Shown here piece after piece: positions 16,982 through 25,758 of a stretch of 64,000 bases of DNA (position 1 is the stretch's first letter; the number at the start of each line of letters is the position of its first letter). Location of the stretch: contig DATAKL010000004.1 of the NCBI GenBank assembly GCA_036261625.1, positions 104,817 to 168,816 of the forward strand. The letters are read 5' to 3'. Both the position numbers and the translations under genes were made by a program. A model generated the notes under the pieces. That model worked only from the letters and a program-made list of their open reading frames with translations. It was not told where the DNA came from and searched no databases. Origin of the DNA: JAAXKN01 sp036261625. GTDB lineage: Bacteria; Bacteroidota; Ignavibacteria; Ignavibacteriales; SURF-24.

Positions 16982-19765
16982 TTACTTCAGCAGCAGCATC
17001 TTGCGCGTGGAAGTGAAATTGTCTGCCCTTAATTCATAGAAGTAAATTCCGCTGGAAAGGTTTTTCCCCGTGAACTCCCGGCTGTATTTGCCTTTTGTCT
17101 GAAAGCCATCTGCAAGAGTTGCAACCTCACGGCCCATTACGTCGTAAACCTTCAGCGTGATCCTGGAATCCTTCGGCAGCTCATAGCTGATAAGAGTAGA
17201 CGGGTTAAAAGGGTTCGGGTAGTTCTGAAGAAGTCCGTAGCCTTTTATTTCCACGTCTTTTACACCTACACCGTTAAGAAGATCCCCTTCCGGAACAGGC
17301 AGCTTCTGACTCGTGTAAATATGAAATTCACCTGCCTTGAGATCAACAGGCACCTGCGTACCTGAAGCATCAATACTGTTTCCTGTAAAATAATCGTAGT
17401 AAGTTCCTGCAGCGGGGAAGGTAATGCTGGAACTTCTTGGGGCAACGTCAAAGTTTCCGATTACGGCTACATTCATGGATGGATCGCTGATTGTGATCTT
17501 CTTTACCAGGTCACCTAAAGACAAGGTGTAATTGCTGCTTTTGAATGCCGGGTAGTTTTCTTTTAGTTTAATGAGGGCACTCATTGTCTTGAAGAGTTTT
17601 TCGCGCCTGGGCTGCCCGGGGTAATCCCAGCGTATCGGTTTATTACCTACTCTCGAATTAAAGTCGATCGAATAATCGTATCCCAGCTCTTCAAACTGCC
17701 AGATCATCTTGGGACCCGGAATTGTAAAGAAGAATGCCGAGGCGAGCTTCACGCGGTTAAGAGCCTGGCTCGTATCCTTAACGTTATAGCTGCCTGAGGA
17801 GGCGCCCCACTGTAAGTTCTTATACATCATTCTTTCTTCGTCGTGGCTTTCCATGTAGGTAACAAGACCGGGCTTCGACCAGCCTCGGTTCTTATATGAG
17901 CCAGAGGAAAAATCCGAGCCGCTTGAGTATCCCATTGAGGCCTGCAGGTAACTGTAGTTCAGGTTGCCCCAGATCATCATTCCGTAATCCGAAAGCTCCT
18001 TTTCCTCCCTGTTATCTGTAAAATGCTCAAGTATAACGTAAGCCGAGGAATCCACGCTCCAGATTTTAGATGCCATGCGTTCCAAAATTGCAATGCGCGG
18101 GGCATCATAAGCCGAGCCGTCGCCGGGAGTATTTGTAAAACCTTTTGTAAAATCGAACCTGTAGCCGTCAATTTTATATTCACTGATCCAGTAGGAAGTC
18201 ACCCGGTCAACAAAATCCTTTGTGGCCTGGCTTTCATGATTGAAGTCGTAGCCCCACGAGTAACTGCTGTTTGGTGAATACTGGTTGAACCAGGGATTAA
18301 TGGCAGATGGAATATTCTTCGAAGAATCCCAGTAGAGCCTTACCATCGGGTTGGTGCCGTAGCTATGGTTTAAGACCATATCCATTATAACTGCTATGCC
18401 GTTTGCGTGACAGAGGTCGATAAACTTCTTAAAATCGTTTTTCGTGCCGTAGTATTTATCGGGCGCGAAGTAGAAACTGGGATTATATCCCCAGCTTTCG
18501 TTGCCCTCAAATTCAGAAACAGGCATAAGCTCAACTGCATTTACGCCCAGGCGCTTAAAGTAGCTTATGGTATCGCTTAAGGTCTTAAAGCTGTGTGTTG
18601 AAACAAAGTCCCTTACCAGGAGCTCATAAATAACCAGGTTCTCTTTGTCCGGACGCTTATAGTTTTGAGCTGTCCAGCTGTATGGCGTCTGTGCGGTCTG
18701 CAGTACGGAAACTATATTGTCCCCCTTTCCTGCAGGGTAGGGCTTAAGGTTAGGGTAGGTTGCCTGAGTAATATACTTGTCGTTCCACGGGTCCAGAAGC
18801 TTATCGGCATAAGGGTCTGCAATTTTAAGCTGTCCGTCCACATAGTACTGGAAGGCGTACTCGGTTCCGGGGCTGAGGTTTGGAATTGTGACCCAGAAGC
18901 GCTTGCCGTCGGAGGTGCGCCTCATGTAATAAGAAGGATCTATATCCCAGTTATTAAAGTCGCCTGTAACATAGACAAAGTTCTTATACGGGGCATAAAG
19001 AACAAGCGTTACAGTTGAAGCATCGATGTAGTTAATGCCGTCTTTTACTCCCGCGGGAAGTTCCTGCTGCGGAACTACAGAATTTGCATAGACATAAAAA
19101 GAGTCAGCTTTTATTCCCCCCTGGCCGTCCTGCGCCACTATTTTTATATTCTTTTTTCCGGCTTCAGTTGGTTTATAATTGTACAGGAGTGTATCAGCTG
19201 AAGTCTGAAATATCTGAACATTATTCACAAAAAGAGTTTTTGTTGAAGGCTTTGAAGCTGCAGCTTTTATATCCGTAGATTCACCGGGCATGAGGAAAAG
19301 CGGGAACTGCTTCGGTGTAATTATGCTCAGGTCCAGCCCCGGTTCAAACAGTTTGACGAATATATCCTCTGTCTGTTTCCAGGCCCCGTTCGTGCTTTCG
19401 GCACTCCGGAGAACAAAGTCCAGCTCCGCAATCTTTTCCGATGTACTTGTCTTGTAGAAATCGTGCGGCTTTCCGATTACAAGCTCATACTGGTCCACAG
19501 CTATCCTTTTTAGTTTGGGCTGTGTCGAATTGTTGCCCCAGCTTTCAATTACGTGCTGCCATCTCGAGGCTCCAATTGTTACACCGGTATGCGCATAAAC
19601 ATCGCCCGTGTATCCAACCAGATCTTTTCTCGTAGCCTGCTGTATATTAAATACAACCCTGATTGAGTCATTTTCACTGGCAAAGGATGGATAAAGCGTC
19701 ACAACCTGAGCCGCAAGGGTCTGTACAAAAACAAAAACAGCAAACAGTATCAGTTTAATTTTCAT
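16982..19765 (-). CDS. secreted GH13 alpha-amylase-family glycosidase with T9SS sorting domain
   Basis: This 927-residue protein has a signal peptide (MKIKLILFAVFVFVQTLAAQ), N-terminal beta domains, and a CBM48-like segment (VYVTGDFNNWDIDPSYYM) of the kind found in glycogen-branching and debranching enzymes. The GH13 barrel has AVIMDMVLNHSYG (region I), DGYRFDFTKG with nucleophile D538, VILEHF with acid/base E580, and ESHDEERM with stabiliser D642. From about residue 840 a type IX sorting domain follows (LLQNYPNPFNPSTLISYEL, ending SSTRKMLLLK-like). It should hydrolyse or rearrange alpha-glucans outside the cell. Exact specificity is unknown. It is monocistronic, with its own terminator. Confidence 0.92.
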   Translation of the reverse strand: MKIKLILFAVFVFVQTLAAQVVTLYPSFASENDSIRVVFNIQQATRKDLVGYTGDVYAHTGVTIGASRWQHVIESWGNNSTQPKLKRIAVDQYELVIGKPHDFYKTSTSEKIAELDFVLRSAESTNGAWKQTEDIFVKLFEPGLDLSIITPKQFPLFLMPGESTDIKAAASKPSTKTLFVNNVQIFQTSADTLLYNYKPTEAGKKNIKIVAQDGQGGIKADSFYVYANSVVPQQELPAGVKDGINYIDASTVTLVLYAPYKNFVYVTGDFNNWDIDPSYYMRRTSDGKRFWVTIPNLSPGTEYAFQYYVDGQLKIADPYADKLLDPWNDKYITQATYPNLKPYPAGKGDNIVSVLQTAQTPYSWTAQNYKRPDKENLVIYELLVRDFVSTHSFKTLSDTISYFKRLGVNAVELMPVSEFEGNESWGYNPSFYFAPDKYYGTKNDFKKFIDLCHANGIAVIMDMVLNHSYGTNPMVRLYWDSSKNIPSAINPWFNQYSPNSSYSWGYDFNHESQATKDFVDRVTSYWISEYKIDGYRFDFTKGFTNTPGDGSAYDAPRIAILERMASKIWSVDSSAYVILEHFTDNREEKELSDYGMMIWGNLNYSYLQASMGYSSGSDFSSGSYKNRGWSKPGLVTYMESHDEERMMYKNLQWGASSGSYNVKDTSQALNRVKLASAFFFTIPGPKMIWQFEELGYDYSIDFNSRVGNKPIRWDYPGQPRREKLFKTMSALIKLKENYPAFKSSNYTLSLGDLVKKITISDPSMNVAVIGNFDVAPRSSSITFPAAGTYYDYFTGNSIDASGTQVPVDLKAGEFHIYTSQKLPVPEGDLLNGVGVKDVEIKGYGLLQNYPNPFNPSTLISYELPKDSRITLKVYDVMGREVATLADGFQTKGKYSREFTGKNLSSGIYFYELRADNFTSTRKMLLLK

Positions 19766-19827
19766 ATATTTTCCTTCAACAGAACACTTAATTTATTTTA
19801 ATGCGCACAATTTCTTTGTTTAGTTGC

Positions 19828-20946
19828 CTATTCGAGAACTATCAGTTTTTTTATCTGCAGTAAGTTTCCTTCCTCAAGCCTGTAGAAATACACTCCGCTT
19901 CCCATATGAAGGCTTTGGGCATTTAACTTAAGGCTGTATTCACCCGCAGGCCTTTCGCCGTCAAACAAAGCGGCAACTTCTTTACCAAGAATATTAAAGA
20001 CGCTGAGCCTCACGTGTCCTGGCGTGCTGATGCGGTACCGGATAACGGTTTCAGGATTAAAGGGGTTCGGGTAGTTCTGCATGAGCTCAAAGGAAGAAGG
20101 GATTTCGTTTTCTGAAGCAACCGAAGTGCTCGTAAGCATCGGCTGCCCGGCGTCAACCCAGGCCGTATAGATAAGGCTTGAGAGCCTACGGGATGCATTG
20201 TTAAAAAGTGATACCGTAAAATTTTTCCCCTTAGCCCATAGCGCCTGAAAGTAAGCGTCGCTTCTTGTGTCGGAAAACTGCAGGCGGGCAAGGCTGTCTG
20301 CGGCATAAACAGAATCCACATAGCGGTTATCTGCATAAATGTAATCGAAAACAAATCTTGAGACGTCTGAGATATAAACAGCCGAATCGGGAGTAAAAGA
20401 GATTTGCGAATTGTAGCGGTCGATCATCCCTGTTTCGTAGCGTGAATGGATACCTTTGCTCGCATTGTTTCCGCTGTTCAAGTTCCTGCCGTCATAATCT
20501 CTGCTGATATGCAAAGGCATGTGCCCGTCGGCGACATAGTGCCCCAGATCGGCGGCAAAAAGCTCGGCTTTAGTCCAGTCTTTTCTCCTAAATGCGCTTT
20601 TGAGCGAATCCACGGTTGTAATTGTGGCCCAGGGAAGTATTCCTTCGCTTGATATTGCACTGCCGGGGCTCTCATTTATTTTCCCCGTTGATAAAAAGCC
20701 GGGATAATTTTCAATATCTATATAATGTTTAGGACCTTCAGTCGGATCGGAGCTCTTCCTCTTATCGGCATCCGAGGCATGCTGTGCAAGAATAGTATTC
20801 CAGGAAGTAAACTGCGACATTGCCTTGGGGAAATACAGTGTCGTGTTGTAATTTATCTTATTGTGGCCGGTACCTCCCCAGCCTGTTAAAAAGGCCAGGG
20901 ATAAGGCTGCGGCTGCAAGTTGCTTTAATTTATTCATATTTTTCAT
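19828..20946 (-). CDS. secreted S1/P1 nuclease-like zinc enzyme with T9SS sorting domain
   Basis: This 372-residue enzyme belongs to the S1/P1 nuclease / zinc-dependent phospholipase C fold. A signal peptide is followed by the mature N-terminal WGGTGH (Trp plus His at position 6, as in P1 nuclease), then KHYIDIE, DLGHYVADGHMPLH (HxxxDxxxxxH) and GIHSRYE, giving the three-zinc ligand set. The last ligand is Glu. The C-terminus is a type IX sorting domain (LMQNYPNPFNPETVIRY). A much longer frame to 21039 exists, but it overlaps the previous gene and lacks a signal peptide at its start, so I chose 20946. It is the downstream member of a tandem pair. Confidence 0.82.
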   Translation of the reverse strand: MKNMNKLKQLAAAALSLAFLTGWGGTGHNKINYNTTLYFPKAMSQFTSWNTILAQHASDADKRKSSDPTEGPKHYIDIENYPGFLSTGKINESPGSAISSEGILPWATITTVDSLKSAFRRKDWTKAELFAADLGHYVADGHMPLHISRDYDGRNLNSGNNASKGIHSRYETGMIDRYNSQISFTPDSAVYISDVSRFVFDYIYADNRYVDSVYAADSLARLQFSDTRSDAYFQALWAKGKNFTVSLFNNASRRLSSLIYTAWVDAGQPMLTSTSVASENEIPSSFELMQNYPNPFNPETVIRYRISTPGHVRLSVFNILGKEVAALFDGERPAGEYSLKLNAQSLHMGSGVYFYRLEEGNLLQIKKLIVLE

Positions 20947-20956
20947 AAACCGGGGT

Positions 20957-21799
20957 TTAGTTGCTGTTTGCCACCGGTTTCCCGGCGTTGACCCATGCAG
21001 TATAATATAAAGAAGCCAAAGCGCGCGCGGCTCCTTCAAGCTGCTGAGTGGTCATGTGTTTTGTTCTGAACCAGAGCAGTTTATAGTAATTGCCGTTGTA
21101 CTGATCTCCTGAAGCCTTGTATGCAAACTTGTCGGCTGAGAGAATCGTTTCGGCATAGAAGTCTGAGCCGTCGATGTAGGAAAATATATATTTTTCAGGA
21201 TCGGTGACAAAGTATGCGTCCTCCGGCCTAACATCTCTTGAAAGATCTGTAAGATTGCTGTCGAGCATCGTTATCTCGTAACGGAAGTGAATCCCCTTCT
21301 GCCCGGTAAGCTTTCCGTTGTAGTTAACCGTGGCATGCTGGGGCTGAAAGCCGTCGGCAACATAATGCGCAAGATCAGAAGCATAGAGCTTAATTGCGCT
21401 TGTGTCATTCTGCCTGAAGGCTTTTGTAAGATTAGTAAGCGAGCTCTCCGTGGCCCAGGGAAGCGTTCCCTCATCGAGAACAACCTTCTGTCCGTACTTA
21501 CTAATAAGTGAATCCTCATTTAAGATGAGATTCCCTTTCTGGAATTCCTGATAATAATCTATATCGATAAAATGTTTCGGTGCTTCCGACTTGTCTTCTT
21601 TCTTTCTGTGGTCGGGATCAACAGAATGTTCCACAATGTAGCCCTTCCAGCGCGACATGAAAGACATTTCCGATGGGATGCAGTCGAAGGCCTTTGATGC
21701 GGCAAGCTTATGACCCTTATCACCCCATGGGAGAACGCGGGAAGTTGGAATTAAACTCAGACCCGAGATTAGTATGACGGTAAAGTATTTTAGCTTCAT
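20957..21799 (-). CDS. S1/P1 nuclease-like zinc enzyme (tandem copy without sorting domain)
   Basis: This 280-residue exported enzyme has a signal peptide ending near residue 24, so that the mature protein would start WGDKGH. Trp at position 1 and His at position 6 match the P1 nuclease metal site. Further ligands are in VDPDH, KHFIDID, DLAHYVADGFQPQH and GIHFRYE. It is paralogous to the next gene, 10 bp downstream, but ends at LYYTAWVNAGKP without a type IX signal. It is therefore probably periplasmic, while its partner goes to the surface. The substrate (single-stranded nucleic acid or phospholipid) is not decided by sequence. Confidence 0.82.
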   Translation of the reverse strand: MKLKYFTVILISGLSLIPTSRVLPWGDKGHKLAASKAFDCIPSEMSFMSRWKGYIVEHSVDPDHRKKEDKSEAPKHFIDIDYYQEFQKGNLILNEDSLISKYGQKVVLDEGTLPWATESSLTNLTKAFRQNDTSAIKLYASDLAHYVADGFQPQHATVNYNGKLTGQKGIHFRYEITMLDSNLTDLSRDVRPEDAYFVTDPEKYIFSYIDGSDFYAETILSADKFAYKASGDQYNGNYYKLLWFRTKHMTTQQLEGAARALASLYYTAWVNAGKPVANSN

Positions 21800-21885
21800 C
21801 TATTTTCCTGTTAGTTATATAATAAATTCTCTTTTGACTTGAAGGGAAGGGAGCTTTATTTCCATATTTAATCAAAATTTTACTT

Positions 21886-21915
21886 TTGCAAATTATTAAA
21901 ACCCTATTGTATAAA
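21886..21915 (+). promoter_or_regulatory. candidate promoter of rocD
   Basis: TTGCAA (21886-21891), an 18-bp spacer, then TATAAA (21910-21915), 128 bp before the rocD start, in the 244-bp divergent gap. The match is moderate and the gap shows no other clear signal. Confidence 0.35.
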
Positions 21916-22043
21916 CAAGATAAAACAGCTTTGAAGGAACCCCTCCTAAAAGGGAAATTACTAAATAATTACTCGGAAATGAGGCCCGAATTTTATAAAT
22001 TTACAGGGAAACAAAATAATTATACACAAAATGAAGGTTTTTT

Positions 22044-23291
22044 ATGGCTCCAGGAGATTTTGTTCAGACAGATATGACCTCACAGGATTATATGGAACTT
22101 GAAGAAAAGTACGGCGCTCATAATTATCATCCGCTTCCTGTTGTACTCAAGCGCGGTGAAGGTGTCTTTTTGTGGGATGTTGAAGGCAAAAGATATTACG
22201 ATTTCCTTTCGGCCTATTCAGCCGTAAACCAGGGACACTGCCACCCGAAGATCATCGAGGCTTTGACCGAACAGGCTAAAACCCTTACACTTACCTCAAG
22301 GGCGTTTTTCAACAACTGCCTGGGTGAGTACGAAAAGTACGTAACTGAGTTCTTCGGCTATGAGAAGGTCCTTCCGATGAATTCAGGCGCAGAGGCTGAT
22401 GAAACCGCACTTAAGCTCTGCCGGAGATGGGCTTACGATAAAAAAGGGATTAAGGAAAACGAAGCCAAAATTATCGTCTGCGAAGGAAACTTCCACGGAA
22501 GGACAATTACAGTAATATCCATGTCCACCGACCCCGATTCTTATCATGGATTCGGCCCATACACTCCGGGATTCATAAAAATACCTTATAACGACCTGAA
22601 TGCGCTTAAGACTGCCCTGGAGGATCCGAATGTTGCAGGATTCCTGGTTGAACCTATTCAGGGTGAGGCCGGCGTCTTTGTGCCCGATGAGGGCTACTTG
22701 TCGGAGGCCTACAGGCTCTGCAAAGAAAAAAATGTCCTCTTTATTGCCGATGAGGTCCAGACCGGCATAGCAAGAACCGGGAAACTTCTGGCATGCGATT
22801 ATGAAAATGTAAGGCCCGACGTTTTAATACTGGGAAAGGCCCTTTCAGGCGGCACAATGCCCATATCAGCCGTCCTGGCCGATGACGACATAATGCTCAC
22901 AATTAAACCGGGAGAGCACGGCTCAACTTTCGGCGGCAACCCGCTGGCTTCCAAAGTCGCAATCGCTTCACTCAAAGTGGTAAAAGATGAAAACCTGGCA
23001 GAAAGAGCCATGGAACTGGGTGAACTCTTCAGGGGAGAATTAAGAAAGATAAAAAGTGATATGATTGAGCTGGTGCGCGGCAAAGGACTCTTAAATGCAA
23101 TGGTTATCAAACCCATGAACGGACGCGAAGCCTGGGACGTATGCCTTAAGATGAGGGACAACGGGCTTTTGGCAAAACCGACACATCAGCATATAATCCG
23201 TTTTGCTCCTCCTTTGGTAATTACAAAAGAGCAGATCCTGGAAGCCGTGGATATTATAAAGAAGTCACTCGAGGAAATGAGCAAAGCTTAA
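22044..23291 (+). CDS. rocD: ornithine--oxo-acid aminotransferase
   Basis: This 415-residue PLP enzyme transfers the delta-amino group of ornithine to 2-oxoglutarate, giving glutamate semialdehyde (arginine/proline metabolism, cytosol). The N-terminus has the OAT-specific EEKYGAHNYHPLPVVLKRGE. Other motifs are MNSGAEADETALKLCRRW, FHGRTITVISMSTD, FLVEPIQGEAGV, FIADEVQTGIARTG and LGKALSGG with the Schiff-base lysine (K265), plus STFGGNPLA. Length and motifs match the family closely. GAAGG lies 6 nt before the ATG at 22044. It is monocistronic and convergent with the histidine kinase gene. Confidence 0.93.
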   Translation: MAPGDFVQTDMTSQDYMELEEKYGAHNYHPLPVVLKRGEGVFLWDVEGKRYYDFLSAYSAVNQGHCHPKIIEALTEQAKTLTLTSRAFFNNCLGEYEKYVTEFFGYEKVLPMNSGAEADETALKLCRRWAYDKKGIKENEAKIIVCEGNFHGRTITVISMSTDPDSYHGFGPYTPGFIKIPYNDLNALKTALEDPNVAGFLVEPIQGEAGVFVPDEGYLSEAYRLCKEKNVLFIADEVQTGIARTGKLLACDYENVRPDVLILGKALSGGTMPISAVLADDDIMLTIKPGEHGSTFGGNPLASKVAIASLKVVKDENLAERAMELGELFRGELRKIKSDMIELVRGKGLLNAMVIKPMNGREAWDVCLKMRDNGLLAKPTHQHIIRFAPPLVITKEQILEAVDIIKKSLEEMSKA

Positions 23292-23328
23292 TTCTGTCTT
23301 CCACTTTTTAATTTTTAATTTTTAATTG

Positions 23329-23357
23329 TTTTTCCCCGGTCACAAGCCGGGGAAAAA
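23329..23357. terminator. bidirectional terminator between rocD and histidine kinase
   Basis: TTTTTCCCCGG (23329-23339) pairs with CCGGGGAAAAA (23347-23357) around a 7-nt loop, between convergent genes. It abuts the kinase stop codon. Confidence 0.7.
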
Positions 23358-24200
23358 TCATTTAAAGCGGAGGGCACTCTCATTCATCTTGAATTTTGCC
23401 GTAAAGAAGAAGGTGCTTCCTTTGCCTTCCTCGCTTTCAACCCAGATCTCCCCTCCCATCATATTTATAAATTCCTTGCAGATCCTCAGGCCCAGTCCTG
23501 TGCCCGAATGGGTTCTTGTGTAGGTATTTGGGACCTGTGCATAAGGCTTGAAGAGAAGGTCTATCTTCTCCTTCGGAATGCCCGTGCCCTCATCCTTAAT
23601 GGTTGAAAGTATAATAGCCTCGTTGTCTTTGATCTCTTTTAATTCAACTGCAACCTCAATTTCACCCCGGCTCGTAAATTTTATTGCGTTTCCGATCAGA
23701 TTGCTGAACACCTGCCTGAGCCTTACGGGATCCCCCAGGAGTATAAGCGGAACGTCGCCTGCAAGGCGGCAGTTTATGACCAGATCCTTTTCATTTGCCA
23801 GGGCGTAGACCATGGAAACAGTTTCCTCGAGCACTTCGCGGAGACTGAAGTCCACACTATCGAGCTCCATTTTCCCGGCTTCGATCTTAGAAATGTCAAG
23901 AATGTTGTTTATTATGTCCAGAAGCGATTCAGCTGCCGAACGCGCCTTGCTGATAAAGCCCTTCAGTTCTTCCTTGCTCTCGTAGACTTCCTGTTCCATC
24001 AGTTCCAGGAATCCCAGAACCCCGTTCATGGGGGTCCGGATCTCATGGCTCATGCTTGCAAGGAAACGGCTTTTGGCCTCGCTTGCCTGCCTGGCATCCA
24101 TGGCCTCCTGACGGGAGGTTTCCAGTTCCTCTTTGAGCCTGTTTATTTCAAGTTCTTTTTCAGCCAGCTTCTTTTTCAGATCAGAAATTGTTTCATCCAC
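23358..24200 (-). CDS. soluble histidine kinase without sensor domain
   Basis: This 280-residue protein has a coiled coil (about 1-40), a HisKA domain with SHEIRTPMNG (phosphorylated H52), and an HATPase domain with DPVRLRQVFSNLIGNAIKF (N box), DEGTGIPKEKI (G1) and GTGLGLRICKEF (G2). No membrane segment, PAS or receiver domain is present, so input must come through another protein or the coiled coil. No response regulator is adjacent. The start is GTG (24198-24200) with GGGAG 8 nt upstream; no better start is available. Confidence 0.88.
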   Translation of the reverse strand: MDETISDLKKKLAEKELEINRLKEELETSRQEAMDARQASEAKSRFLASMSHEIRTPMNGVLGFLELMEQEVYESKEELKGFISKARSAAESLLDIINNILDISKIEAGKMELDSVDFSLREVLEETVSMVYALANEKDLVINCRLAGDVPLILLGDPVRLRQVFSNLIGNAIKFTSRGEIEVAVELKEIKDNEAIILSTIKDEGTGIPKEKIDLLFKPYAQVPNTYTRTHSGTGLGLRICKEFINMMGGEIWVESEEGKGSTFFFTAKFKMNESALRFK

Positions 24201-24361
24201 AACGCTTACTCCCTTTTCTTCTCAACACACGAGCCCACTCACGTTAAAATCCTGACGGCAAGTTAAGAAATTTTTGCAAAACTGCATAACATATTAACTC
24301 AGGGCTGTGGGAAAATATTTACAATTGTCATATATTTCCTGTTAAATTAAAACCGGGTGCC

Positions 24362-24931
24362 ATGACAGACTTCTTATACTCCATAGATTTAGCCGTTTTT
24401 TACTTTGTAAACCATACTATTGCCAATCCGGCAATGGACCGTTTTTTCGTCTTTATAACCGATGTGAACCACTGGTACATAGCTTACCTTATACTGCTGG
24501 GAATTGCTTTTTTCAAAGGTGGCAGAATTGGAAAGATTGCGGCCGTCGGAGCCCTCGTCCTTATTGCCGTAAGTGACCAGTTAAGCAGCTTTTTTATCAA
24601 GCACTGGGTGGCACGCATTCGCCCCTGCAACGCGCTTCCGGATGCAAGAAAGCTCATCGAGTGCTCCGGATCTTATTCATTCCCCTCTTCCCATGCAGTA
24701 AACAACTTTGCCGCCGCAGCCTTCTTTTACAGAATTTACCCGAACCTTAAATGGATCCTTTTTATTACGGCATCGCTGGTTGCCATTTCAAGGGTTTACG
24801 TGGGACGCCATTACCCGTCGGACATACTGGGGGGAGCCTTATTAGGAAGCGCACTTGGCTACATATTTGCCTCTGCAGCATTAAAACTTGACAGTTACAT
24901 AAAAGAAAAATACAATAGAGAAAAAGCTTAA
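24362..24931 (+). CDS. PAP2 family phosphatase
   Basis: This 189-residue inner-membrane phosphatase has about five hydrophobic segments. The full PAP2 signature is present: KHWVARIRPC (C1), YSFPSSHAVNNF (C2, with PSSH in place of PSGH) and AISRVYVGRHYPSD (C3). It resembles undecaprenyl-diphosphatase (BacA-independent, PgpB/YbjG-like) or phosphatidylglycerophosphatase enzymes more than the two larger PAP2 proteins at 11-13 kb do. Lipid carrier recycling is the likely role, but substrate is not proven. The SDR gene follows by 17 bp, so the two may be co-transcribed. Confidence 0.88.
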   Translation: MTDFLYSIDLAVFYFVNHTIANPAMDRFFVFITDVNHWYIAYLILLGIAFFKGGRIGKIAAVGALVLIAVSDQLSSFFIKHWVARIRPCNALPDARKLIECSGSYSFPSSHAVNNFAAAAFFYRIYPNLKWILFITASLVAISRVYVGRHYPSDILGGALLGSALGYIFASAALKLDSYIKEKYNREKA

Positions 24932-24948
24932 GTAAAAAGGATGAAACC

Positions 24949-25653
24949 ATGACTGACTTGAAAGGAAAAACCGCGCTTATTACAGGCGGCGGAAGCGGCA
25001 TAGGTCTTGCAATAGCCGAGGCCTGCGTTAAAGAGGGACTTAACGTTGTAATTGCATCGAGACGTGAAGATGTGCTTAAAACGGCCGCAGAAGAACTCAC
25101 GGGCCTTAATGCCGGAAAGGCAGCCTACGTCACCTGCGACGTAAGAGAGCCTTTAGAGGTGACTCGTGCAGTTAAGTATACTAAGGATCTCTTTGGAACA
25201 GTCGATGTACTTGTGAATAATTCAGGACTCGGGGTTGATAAGTACGTTATTGACTGTTCAGTGGAAGAATGGGACCTCGTCCTGGATACAAACCTCAAGG
25301 GCACATTCCTCTTGACAAAAGAGGTGCTCCCATTAATGAAAAAACAGAAAAGCGGCTATATTATTAATATCTCCTCGCAGGCAGGCAAGCACGGCTACCC
25401 CCAGGCTGCCCCCTACTGCGCCTCAAAGTTCGGCCTTTTGGGCTTCGCCGAGGCTCTTCAGACAGAAGTAAGGGATTTCGGGGTGCACGTCCACACTCTC
25501 TGCCCGGCACTCGTGCAGGTACCCAGGCCTGAAAAAGAATCGGACATGATTCCCGGTGTGCTTCAGACCGAGGACCTGGCTTCAACTGTAATGTTCCTCT
25601 TAAAGCAGCCCGGGCGCATTAAATATGAGGATATCGGGCTCTTTCATTTTTAA
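24949..25653 (+). CDS. SDR family NAD(P)-dependent oxidoreductase
   Basis: This 234-residue classical short-chain dehydrogenase has the cofactor motif ITGGGSGIGLA (about 11-21), NNSG (variant of NNAG), the active-site Ser in NISSQAGKH (142-143), and YCASK with Tyr156 and Lys160. The ASRRED stretch after beta-2 suggests NADP(H) preference through the arginines. It resembles 3-oxoacyl-ACP reductase-like SDRs, but substrate cannot be assigned. It follows the PAP2 gene by 17 bp. Confidence 0.9.
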   Translation: MTDLKGKTALITGGGSGIGLAIAEACVKEGLNVVIASRREDVLKTAAEELTGLNAGKAAYVTCDVREPLEVTRAVKYTKDLFGTVDVLVNNSGLGVDKYVIDCSVEEWDLVLDTNLKGTFLLTKEVLPLMKKQKSGYIINISSQAGKHGYPQAAPYCASKFGLLGFAEALQTEVRDFGVHVHTLCPALVQVPRPEKESDMIPGVLQTEDLASTVMFLLKQPGRIKYEDIGLFHF

Positions 25654-25758
25654 CTGTTCACGAATTGACGGAATGGACCAAGGACTGAATTATCCATTTA
25701 TTTTGATTTTTACTCCTTATAGATTGATTTAGTAAACTCTGCAGAGGAGGCTAAAGAA

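Noticed and set aside
21886..22077. 63-residue frame upstream of rocD
   Set aside because: It overlaps the candidate promoter and the rocD start, and has no ribosome-binding site.
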